32,767 bases of DNA from assembly GCA_964603025.1 (NCBI GenBank), contig CAZRTO010000007.1:1-32767 (forward strand), given 5' to 3'. The DNA is from CALFCX01 sp964603025 (GTDB taxonomy: Bacteria > Margulisbacteria > WOR-1 > JAKLHX01). Below are positions 15,342 through 22,331 of the stretch, in pieces. Numbering within the stretch: position 1 is the first letter of the stretch; every line of letters starts with the position of its first letter. A model generated the notes under the pieces. That model made no database searches. It had not been told where the DNA came from and worked only from the letters and a program-made list of their open reading frames with translations. Made by a program: the position numbers and the translations under genes.

Positions 15342-18301
15342 GCCTTTTTCTGGTCCCCGAACTTTTGAAGAAAAAATTCCCCTTGGACGACATAATGGCG
15401 CGCGGCCGCGTTTCGGGTATATGGGGGACCCTGAGAGCCGCTTTTACGGCCGCGGTCTTTCTCCATACAAAAAAGAACGTATTTACCGCTTTTCCGTCCA
15501 CCGATGAAGCAATGCGACTGCACGAGGATATCAGGTATTTCCTTGATCTCGGCAAGGCTGTGTCGCGGGTCATGGACCCGAGCGACATGGCGCTGAGGGT
15601 CCCTGTCATCGACGCTCTATGCCGCGGAAAAAACACGAACATAATATCCGGTTCCTATGAAGCGCTGATGAAAAGAACGGCTGATGTTTCCTCAAAGAGC
15701 ATGGTCGTCGCGGCGGGAAGAACATTGGGCAGGGATCTGCTCATTTCAACTCTGGCCGACCTGGGGTATAAAAGGGTTTTTTCGGTCGAAAGCGAGGGGG
15801 AGTTCTCGGTCAGGGGAGGGATCATCGATGTCCATTCTCCGGGAAGCGGACCAAAAAGGATAGAGCTGGATGCCGACCTGGTGGCATCCTTAAGGGATTT
15901 TGATCCTTATTCACAAAGGTCCGTTTCCGTTTCGGAGCCTTTCCGCATACTGCCGCTGATTGAGGATGAACATACCGATATCTTTTCCTTGGATAAAGAC
16001 GCAGTTGTACTTGTTTTTCCCGGTCCCGGAGAAGTCCAGAAAAAACTGGCCCCGGGCAGAAAAAAAGTGTTCGCGACACGGTTCCCCGCAGCGGACAGCG
16101 GCATTGAGATACGGTCTTCAATGCCGGAGGAGTTTTTCGGGGATTCTGAAAAATTCCTTGCCGGACTTGCCGGAAAGGGCTCAGGGGTATTCGTCATAAG
16201 CAAGCAGTCCGCCAGGCTCAAGGAGCTTATGGCTGACCACCCGTCGGACGCAACGGTGGAACATGGCGAGCTTCACGAAGGATTCCTCCTGCCTGAATGC
16301 GGGATCAGTCTGTACACGGACAGGGAGATATACGGGGAGCAAATACCGCGCCGCCGTTTTAAGGCAGCGGAGATGCCTGCCGGGACCCGAACGGACCCGG
16401 GATTTAAGGAAGGCGATCATGTGGTGCATAAATATTACGGCATCGGCGTTTACCGGGGGATATGCAGGCAGAGCGCTTCCGGGGTATATTCGGACTACCT
16501 CTTCATTCAGTATGACGCCGGAGACTGTCTTTATGTCCCGGTCAACAAGATGCGGCTCTTGTCAAAATACAGCGCGCCCGCGGACCAGCCTCCGAGGCTG
16601 AGCCGGCTGGGTACCGGAGAATGGTCCAGACTGAAGAAAAAGGTCAAAAAGTCCATCAGGGACATGACAAAAGAGCTTGTAAAGATATATTCGTCTCGGC
16701 GCGATATAGGCGGAGTGGCGTTCCCGGCCGACAGCCTGTGGCAGAAGGAGTTTGAGGACGCCTTTCCTTATCAGGAAACTCGCGATCAGGCTGCGGCGGT
16801 ACAGGACGTCAAAAAAGACATGCAATCGCAAAGGCCCATGGACAGACTGATCTGCGGGGATGTAGGATTTGGCAAGACAGAGGTGGCGCTGCGCGCCGCT
16901 TTCAAAGCCGTGGACGCCGGCAAGCAGGTCTGCCTGCTGGTGCCTACCACGATACTGGCGGAGCAGCATTATCTGCTGTTCAAGGAAAGGTTCGCTCCGT
17001 TCCCGTTCGTCGTGGAGATGCTTTCCAGGTTCAGGGACAGAAAACAGCAGAAGGATATAACCGAAAAAGTCCGGGCCGGGGCCGTCGATGTGTTGATCGG
17101 GACCCACAGACTGCTCCAAAAGGATGTCGCTTTCAAAGATCTCGGCCTGCTCATCATAGATGAAGAACAGCGGTTCGGCGTCACGCACAAGGAAAAGATC
17201 AAAAAGTTCAAGAACCGTGTCGATGTGCTTTCTATGAGCGCTACCCCCATACCGAGAACACTGTATATGGCGCTTTCCGGGATATGGGATATGAGCGTGA
17301 TAGAAACGCCTCCTCCGGGCCGGAGCATGGTGCAGACGCACGTCGGACCATGGAACAAAAAGACCGTGCGCGAAGCGGTCGAGAGAGAGACAGAGCGGGG
17401 CGGGCAGGTCTTTTATGTGCATAATAGGATCGAAAGCATTGCCGCCTCGGTCAAAATGCTGAGCGGCCTGTGCCCCGGACTTAAGATAGCTGGCGCGCAC
17501 GGCAGGATGGACGAAAAAAAACTTGAAGAGATCATGCTTGACTTTTCGTCAGGGAAATACGATGTGCTGGTATGCACCACAATAATAGAATCGGGACTTG
17601 ATATGCCCAACGTCAACACGATAATAATCGAAGACCCGCAGAGAATGGGGCTTTCGACCCTGTACCAGCTCCGCGGCAGAGTGGGCCGTTCCGACGTCAA
17701 GGCGTACGCTTATTTGCTTTACGGTCACGGCGGATCTTTTACCGAAAAGTCCATGGAAAGGCTTGCCGCGATAAAATCGTTCACCGAGCTCGGGTCAGGG
17801 CAGAAAATTGCCATGAAGGACCTTGAGATAAGAGGGGCCGGTAATGTGCTGGGCGCCCAGCAGCACGGGCATATGCTTGCCGTCGGATTTGACCTGTACT
17901 GCGAAATACTTAAGGAAGCATCGCTTGAAGCAAAAGGGGAAAAACCCGTTCATGACAGAGATCCGGACATAGATCTTAAGGTCGACGCGTTCCTGCCCGA
18001 CTGGTACATAGAGGACGAGCCTGAGCGCATATCCTTGTACAAGAGGATGAACTCGCTCGATACGGCCGCAGATCGCCGGGCGCTGTCGGAGGAGATGGCA
18101 GACCGGTTCGGCAAGCTTCCTCCCGAAGCCGAGAACCTTTTTATGCTCATAGACCTGAAAATCCATGCCAAAGAAAAAGGCATAGAACGGGTGCGCAGAA
18201 GATCAGGCATGGTAACGGTAGAAAGCAAAGGGGAAAAACGATATCTAAAAGTCCCAGAGGGTTCATTAAAAGACCTGATCACGCAGATAAAGACGCTTTG
18301 A
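15338..18301 (+). CDS. mfd: Transcription-repair coupling factor Mfd
   Basis: A 987-aa ATP-dependent translocase that removes RNA polymerase stalled at DNA lesions and recruits UvrA. Domain order is normal: a degenerate UvrB-like region (about 1-300, RGGIIDVHSPG), an RNA-polymerase-interacting domain (about 355-410, GDHVVHKYYGIGVYRG), helicase lobes with Walker A GDVGFGKTEVA (about 506-516), a DEEQ box (608-611), SATPIPRTL, GRVGRSD and the TRCF motif GSGQKIAMKDLEIRGAGNVLG, then a C-terminal D7-like domain. It is about 160 aa shorter than E. coli Mfd (1148 aa), the loss falling mostly in the N-terminal and D3 regions and the D7 tail. It overlaps pth by 4 nt and is followed by an intrinsic terminator at 18358-18379. 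Confidence 0.97.
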   Translation: MSLFLVPELLKKKFPLDDIMARGRVSGIWGTLRAAFTAAVFLHTKKNVFTAFPSTDEAMRLHEDIRYFLDLGKAVSRVMDPSDMALRVPVIDALCRGKNTNIISGSYEALMKRTADVSSKSMVVAAGRTLGRDLLISTLADLGYKRVFSVESEGEFSVRGGIIDVHSPGSGPKRIELDADLVASLRDFDPYSQRSVSVSEPFRILPLIEDEHTDIFSLDKDAVVLVFPGPGEVQKKLAPGRKKVFATRFPAADSGIEIRSSMPEEFFGDSEKFLAGLAGKGSGVFVISKQSARLKELMADHPSDATVEHGELHEGFLLPECGISLYTDREIYGEQIPRRRFKAAEMPAGTRTDPGFKEGDHVVHKYYGIGVYRGICRQSASGVYSDYLFIQYDAGDCLYVPVNKMRLLSKYSAPADQPPRLSRLGTGEWSRLKKKVKKSIRDMTKELVKIYSSRRDIGGVAFPADSLWQKEFEDAFPYQETRDQAAAVQDVKKDMQSQRPMDRLICGDVGFGKTEVALRAAFKAVDAGKQVCLLVPTTILAEQHYLLFKERFAPFPFVVEMLSRFRDRKQQKDITEKVRAGAVDVLIGTHRLLQKDVAFKDLGLLIIDEEQRFGVTHKEKIKKFKNRVDVLSMSATPIPRTLYMALSGIWDMSVIETPPPGRSMVQTHVGPWNKKTVREAVERETERGGQVFYVHNRIESIAASVKMLSGLCPGLKIAGAHGRMDEKKLEEIMLDFSSGKYDVLVCTTIIESGLDMPNVNTIIIEDPQRMGLSTLYQLRGRVGRSDVKAYAYLLYGHGGSFTEKSMERLAAIKSFTELGSGQKIAMKDLEIRGAGNVLGAQQHGHMLAVGFDLYCEILKEASLEAKGEKPVHDRDPDIDLKVDAFLPDWYIEDEPERISLYKRMNSLDTAADRRALSEEMADRFGKLPPEAENLFMLIDLKIHAKEKGIERVRRRSGMVTVESKGEKRYLKVPEGSLKDLITQIKTL

Positions 18302-18304
18302 CGA

Positions 18305-18700
18305 TTAAACAGCCTTTGTGTAATTGATCTGTGGCCTTGCAATTTGAATAGCGGACAGCCCTGCGTCAGGGCCTTTTTTACACCCCCTGAGCATTCCGTC
18401 GAACAGCTGTTCCGGGACATGTATCCTTCCGTTCTCAAATTCGACACCCATGCCGCTCTTTCTTGCCGATTTGATGTTTTCCGCCAGCAGAACAGCCTCT
18501 TCAGGAGAAAGGTTGAGCGTCCCTACATCTAGCACCCTGGGCCCGACATTGACAAGTTTGAGCAGGTTCAAAGCTTCATCGGCCCCCATGCCGCTTTTTT
18601 GTTTCTGCGCGGCCGGCTGATGTCCCGGCTGCGCCGGCGGCTGGACGCCCCATCCGGGAGGTATTTGTAACGGATTTATCCTGATCTCTGATGTGCTCAT
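18305..18700 (-). CDS. Unrecognised 131-aa protein, divergent from mazG
   Basis: I do not recognise this protein. The first 45 or so residues are rich in Pro, Gln and Gly (QIPPGWGVQPPAQPGHQPAA) and probably disordered. The rest looks alpha-helical (DEALNLLKLVN, LSPEEAVLLAENIKSARKSG), with a short strand segment and a C-terminal tail ending INYTKAV. There is no signal peptide or membrane segment, and one cysteine. The start MSTSEIR is chosen because a TATATT box ends seven bases upstream; the frame stays open further upstream but would run into mazG. It converges with mfd, the stops three bases apart, and the mfd terminator lies inside its 3' end. Being real rests on protein-like composition and promoter position, not homology. 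Confidence 0.55.
   Translation of the reverse strand: MSTSEIRINPLQIPPGWGVQPPAQPGHQPAAQKQKSGMGADEALNLLKLVNVGPRVLDVGTLNLSPEEAVLLAENIKSARKSGMGVEFENGRIHVPEQLFDGMLRGCKKGPDAGLSAIQIARPQINYTKAV
18358..18379 (+). terminator. Intrinsic terminator of pth-mfd
   Basis: GCCCTG (18358-18363) and CAGGGC (18367-18372) form a six-base GC-rich stem with a CGT loop, followed by C and six T residues (18374-18379). It lies 57 bases after the mfd stop and, on the other strand, within codons of the convergent 131-aa gene. Confidence 0.8.
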
Positions 18701-18707
18701 CTCAGTC

Positions 18708-18713
18708 AATATA
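18708..18713 (-). promoter_or_regulatory. -10 box of the 131-aa gene
   Basis: TATATT on the minus strand, seven bases before the ATG at 18700. No Shine-Dalgarno sequence intervenes, as for pth and mazG, which suggests a leaderless mRNA. The -35 region is not recognisable. Confidence 0.4.
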
Positions 18714-18750
18714 TCGGTCCCGGACGTTATTTTCTTGCATTGATAGGGTA

Positions 18751-18756
18751 TATAAT
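18751..18756 (+). promoter_or_regulatory. -10 box of mazG, probably leaderless
   Basis: A perfect TATAAT ends six bases before the mazG ATG (18763). RNA would begin essentially at the start codon. No ribosome-binding site is visible, and the -35 region is weak. Confidence 0.5.
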
Positions 18757-18762
18757 TGGTGT

Positions 18763-19545
18763 ATGAAAGAGTTCGACGAGCTCGTTGAGGTGATACGCAA
18801 ACTGCGCGCCAAGGACGGCTGCCCTTGGGACAAAAAACAGACCCATTCTTCTTTAAAGCCTTTTGTTGTTGAAGAGGCCTATGAGCTTGTGCACGCGATA
18901 GACGAAAAAAAACCGGCAAAGATCATGGACGAACTGGGGGACGTGCTGCTTCAGGTCGTGCTTCATGCGCGGATAGCCGAGGAAAAAGGCCGTTTCGGCA
19001 TAAAGGACGTGGTGAACAGCATAAAAGAGAAGATGGTAAGGCGGCATCCCCATGTTTTTGCCGGGAAGAAGGTAAAGGGAGTCAAGCAGGTCTGGGCCAA
19101 CTGGGAGCAGATCAAGTCCAGAGAGAGTTCGTCAAGATCGGTGCTGGACTCCATACCCAGGGCCATGCCGGCATTATATAGGGCCGACAAAACCCAGAAA
19201 AAAGCGGCCAGAGTGGGGTTTGACTGGGACAATGTGGCGGGGGCCTGGGACAAGGTCTTTGAAGAGCTAGGAGAGATCAGGGACGTGATCGCCTTAAAAC
19301 CGCTCAAAAAACAGCGCCTTTCGGAAGAGATAGGGGACCTGCTTTTTTCTATAGTTAACGTGGCGCGCAAAATGGGGCTTAACAGCGAAGAGACCCTGCA
19401 GAGGTCGGTTGAAAAATTCTCAAAAAGGTTCTTCAGTATAGAGTCTTACTGCCGCAAAAAGAACATAAAAGTCTCGGACCTGTCACTCGACGAAATGGAG
19501 CTTCTCTGGGCCAGGGCAAAAAAATCCGCCAATATCCGGGGTTGA
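18763..19545 (+). CDS. mazG: Nucleoside triphosphate pyrophosphohydrolase MazG
   Basis: A 260-aa cytosolic hydrolase that converts NTPs to NMPs and pyrophosphate, a house-cleaning and stringent-response-related activity in E. coli. It has the usual tandem MazG halves. The first has the KDGCPWDKKQTH start motif and the metal-binding EEAYELVHAI ... DELGDVLLQVVLHA pattern; the second has FDWDN, EELGEI and SEEIGDLLFSIVN. Its length matches E. coli MazG (263 aa). ATG 18763 gives the family-typical start (MKEFDELVEVIRKLRAKDGCPW) and directly follows a TATAAT box. It is divergent from the 131-aa gene across a 62-base intergenic region, with ftsH following from its own promoter. Confidence 0.96.
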   Translation: MKEFDELVEVIRKLRAKDGCPWDKKQTHSSLKPFVVEEAYELVHAIDEKKPAKIMDELGDVLLQVVLHARIAEEKGRFGIKDVVNSIKEKMVRRHPHVFAGKKVKGVKQVWANWEQIKSRESSSRSVLDSIPRAMPALYRADKTQKKAARVGFDWDNVAGAWDKVFEELGEIRDVIALKPLKKQRLSEEIGDLLFSIVNVARKMGLNSEETLQRSVEKFSKRFFSIESYCRKKNIKVSDLSLDEMELLWARAKKSANIRG

Positions 19546-19550
19546 CAGCG

Positions 19551-19579
19551 TTGTTTGCCCCCACAAAGTAAAGTATAAT
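19551..19579 (+). promoter_or_regulatory. Sigma-70-type promoter of ftsH
   Basis: TTGTTT (19551-19556), a 17-base spacer and TATAAT (19574-19579). A consensus TTGACA at 19542 is 26 bases from this -10 and so is unlikely to pair with it. A strong AAGGAGG (19586-19592) follows, seven bases before the ftsH ATG, so this mRNA has a short ordinary leader. Confidence 0.65.
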
Positions 19580-19599
19580 TTAGATAAGGAGGCCTGCGG

Positions 19600-21441
19600 A
19601 TGCGAGACAGCTGGAAGAATATAGCCATATATACGGTCATCGCTCTTTTGGCGGTCGGGCTTTTGTCGCCTTTTTTTAACAGGGCGCAGGCTCCCGAGGA
19701 CATAGGTTTTTCCGATTTTCTCAACCGTGTCGAGGCCGGGTCCGTAAAGGAAGTGCGGATATCCGGGGATATTATAAAAGGCCGGCTCGCGAACGGCAAG
19801 GAATTCAAGACCAGAGCGATAAACTATCCGAATCTTGTCCAGAACCTCCGGCAGAAGAAAGTGGATATATCGGTCGACCCGCCGGCCGAAACGGGCTGGC
19901 TGGTGAGCTTTCTGCTACAGATACTGCTTCCGCTGCTGTTCTTCGCGCTTTTGTGGTGGCTGCTAATGCGCCAGGCCCAGTCCGCCAACAATACCGCTCT
20001 GTCCTTCGGCAGATCGAGGGCCAAGCCTTTTGATACTTCGAGCAAGGTCACTTTTGCGGATGTGGCGGGAGTGGACGAATCTCGGGAGGAACTGAAGGAA
20101 ATAGTGGACTTTTTGAAGGATCCAAAGAAGTTCAACGACATAGGGGCCAGGATCCCCAAAGGGGTCCTTCTCATGGGCTCCCCTGGCACCGGTAAAACCC
20201 TGCTTGCCAGAGCGATAGCCGGCGAAGCCGATGTTCCGTTCTTTTCCCTTTCAGGTTCGGACTTTGTCGAGATGTTCGTCGGTGTCGGAGCTTCCAGAGT
20301 AAGGGACCTGTTCAATCAGGCCAAGAAGAACGCTCCCTGCATAGTTTTCATGGATGAGATCGATGCGGTGGGCCGCCAGCGCGGAGCGGGGCTTGGCGGA
20401 GGGCATGATGAGCGCGAACAGACGCTGAACCAGCTGCTGGTGGAAATGGACGGTTTTGACCAGAAGACCAACATAATCATAATAGCCGCCACGAACAGGC
20501 CCGATATTCTCGATCCGGCCCTCCTCAGGCCCGGAAGGTTTGACAGGCAGATAGTGCTTGACAAGCCCGACATAAAAGGGCGCAAGGCTATACTAGAAGT
20601 GCACGCCAGGGGAAAGAAGTTCGCCGATGACATGGACCTTGAAATACTCGCCAGAAGAACCCCCGGGTTTACCGGAGCGGACCTGGAGAACCTGCTCAAC
20701 GAAGCCGCGCTGCTGGCAGCCAGGCGCAACAAGAAAAAGGTCACTATGTCCGAAGCCGAAGAGGCTATCGACAGGGTTGTGGCGGGACCTTCCAAAAAGA
20801 GCAGGGTCATAAACGACAAGGAGAAGGACGTAGTGGCCGTACATGAAGTAGGGCACGCGCTCCTGGCAAAACTGCTTCCGAACGCGGACCCGGTGCACAA
20901 AATATCCGTGCTGCCGAGGGGCTTTGCCCTTGGATATACTCTTCAGCTTCCCCTTGAAGACAAGTACCTGATCTCAAGAGAAGAGATCCTGGACCAGGTA
21001 GTGGTAATGCTCGGAGGCAGAGTAGCGGAAGAGATATCCTTTGGAGAGCTTACCTCAGGCGCCCACAATGACCTTGAGAAGACCACCGAGCTTGTGCGAA
21101 GGATGGTCTGCGAATATGGCATGGGCTCTCTTGGGCCGCGGACCTTCGGCAAGCCTAGCAAGCAGGTTTTTCTCGGAAGGGATTTTGCGGAACACAAAGA
21201 CTACGGCGACCGGACCGCGGACCTTATTGACAAGGAAATAGACGAGATAATAGGCAAGTGCTACGAAAAGGCCAGAAAACTGCTGCTCAAGAACAAGGAC
21301 AAGCTCATACAGATATCCAAAGATCTTCGCGAGAAAGAGGTCATAGAAGGGGACGAGCTTGACCGGTATTTTGAGCAGATAAAAAAAGAGAAAGGGCCCG
21401 ATGAAAAGCCCGGGATCGATCAGGGAATATTGTTCGCGTGA
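19600..21441 (+). CDS. ftsH: ATP-dependent zinc metalloprotease FtsH
   Basis: A 613-aa inner-membrane AAA+ protease that degrades misfolded membrane and regulatory proteins. Visible parts: membrane segment 7-25; a periplasmic domain; membrane segment about 100-123; Walker A GSPGTGKT (near 193; usually GPPGTGKT); Walker B FMDEIDAVGRQRG; second region of homology ATNRPDILDPALLRPGRFDRQ; and the zinc site HEVGH (about 415-419; most family members have HEAGH). Length is normal. The start has a strong AAGGAGG. The stop overlaps the GTG of ftcD by 4 nt, making ftsH the first gene of a three-gene operon. Confidence 0.97.
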   Translation: MRDSWKNIAIYTVIALLAVGLLSPFFNRAQAPEDIGFSDFLNRVEAGSVKEVRISGDIIKGRLANGKEFKTRAINYPNLVQNLRQKKVDISVDPPAETGWLVSFLLQILLPLLFFALLWWLLMRQAQSANNTALSFGRSRAKPFDTSSKVTFADVAGVDESREELKEIVDFLKDPKKFNDIGARIPKGVLLMGSPGTGKTLLARAIAGEADVPFFSLSGSDFVEMFVGVGASRVRDLFNQAKKNAPCIVFMDEIDAVGRQRGAGLGGGHDEREQTLNQLLVEMDGFDQKTNIIIIAATNRPDILDPALLRPGRFDRQIVLDKPDIKGRKAILEVHARGKKFADDMDLEILARRTPGFTGADLENLLNEAALLAARRNKKKVTMSEAEEAIDRVVAGPSKKSRVINDKEKDVVAVHEVGHALLAKLLPNADPVHKISVLPRGFALGYTLQLPLEDKYLISREEILDQVVVMLGGRVAEEISFGELTSGAHNDLEKTTELVRRMVCEYGMGSLGPRTFGKPSKQVFLGRDFAEHKDYGDRTADLIDKEIDEIIGKCYEKARKLLLKNKDKLIQISKDLREKEVIEGDELDRYFEQIKKEKGPDEKPGIDQGILFA

Positions 21442-22331
21442 ATAAGATCATAGAATGTGTCCCGAATTTCAGCATAGGCAAAGATCCGTTGAACGCGGAG
21501 CTCATAGTCAGCGCGGTGCGCAGCGCGGGCCCTTCGGTAGTGGTGGCCGACCATTCTTATGACATTGATCACGGCAGGCTGGTCGTAACGCTCTTTGGAG
21601 AAGGCGATGACCTTAGGGAATCCGTCTATCAGGGGATCAAAAAAGCAGTAGAAAAGATAGACATCAACAAACATCAGGGCGAGCACCCCTGCATGGGGGT
21701 GGCCGATGTGATCCCTTTTATCCCAGTGAGAAAGGCCACATTCAACGATTGTGTCCGGCTCCGGAACGAACTGTCCGAAAAAGTCTCTTCCAATCTGCAT
21801 TTGCCAGTTTATATCTACGGGAATATCGCAAAAAAACCGGAGAGGAAAGAGCTGCATTATGTGCGCCGCGGAGGCCTGAGTGGCGTTGGCGACAGGATAT
21901 GTACGGTCGAAGGCAAGCCGGATTTCGGGCCGTCCAAGCTTCATCCGACCGCGGGAGCCGTGGCTATAGGCGCAAGGGATCTGTTAATAGCGTTCAATAT
22001 CAACCTCAAAAAAGGGACCGTTGATGATGCCAAGGCCATAGCCGCATCCGTCCGGGAGAAGGGCGGAGGCCTTAAGGGCGTGCGCGCGATAGGCATTTAT
22101 CTGGGCAGCAGAGGGCTGCCCCAGGTATCGATGAACATAGTCAATGTGAGGGAAGCGTCCCTTAAAACAGTTTTCGACCGCGTCAGGGCGCAGGCCGAAG
22201 ACCGAAAGCTTGAGATCAAAGAAAGCGAGATCATCGGTCTTATACCGGAAAGCGCCTCATTTGAAGGAATGAAGGAATATCTGAGGCTGAAAGACTGGGA
22301 CGGGACCAGGATAATAGAGAATTATCTATGA
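21438..22331 (+). CDS. ftcD: Glutamate formiminotransferase (FtcD N-terminal type)
   Basis: A 297-aa enzyme predicted to move the formimino group from formiminoglutamate to tetrahydrofolate, a histidine-degradation and one-carbon step. It carries IIECVPNFS at the N-terminus, the conserved HxGxHPxxGxxDxxPFxP stretch (79-96) containing the active-site histidine, and HPTAGAVAIGARDLLIAFN. It corresponds to the two formiminotransferase subdomains only; the cyclodeaminase domain of the bifunctional enzyme is absent, as in many bacteria. No other histidine-degradation gene is in the window. The start GTG overlaps the ftsH stop, and the stop overlaps valS by 4 nt, so expression is linked to both. Standalone homologues may act on 5-formyl-THF salvage instead. 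Confidence 0.93.
   Translation: MNKIIECVPNFSIGKDPLNAELIVSAVRSAGPSVVVADHSYDIDHGRLVVTLFGEGDDLRESVYQGIKKAVEKIDINKHQGEHPCMGVADVIPFIPVRKATFNDCVRLRNELSEKVSSNLHLPVYIYGNIAKKPERKELHYVRRGGLSGVGDRICTVEGKPDFGPSKLHPTAGAVAIGARDLLIAFNINLKKGTVDDAKAIAASVREKGGGLKGVRAIGIYLGSRGLPQVSMNIVNVREASLKTVFDRVRAQAEDRKLEIKESEIIGLIPESASFEGMKEYLRLKDWDGTRIIENYL

Noticed and set aside
16562..17500. A 312-codon minus-strand open frame inside mfd
   Set aside because: It is antisense to the conserved helicase core of mfd; the absence of stops is explained by the codon composition of mfd.
19542..19547. Consensus TTGACA as the -35 box of ftsH
   Set aside because: It lies 26 bases from the TATAAT at 19574, too far for sigma-70; TTGTTT at 19551 has the proper 17-base spacing.
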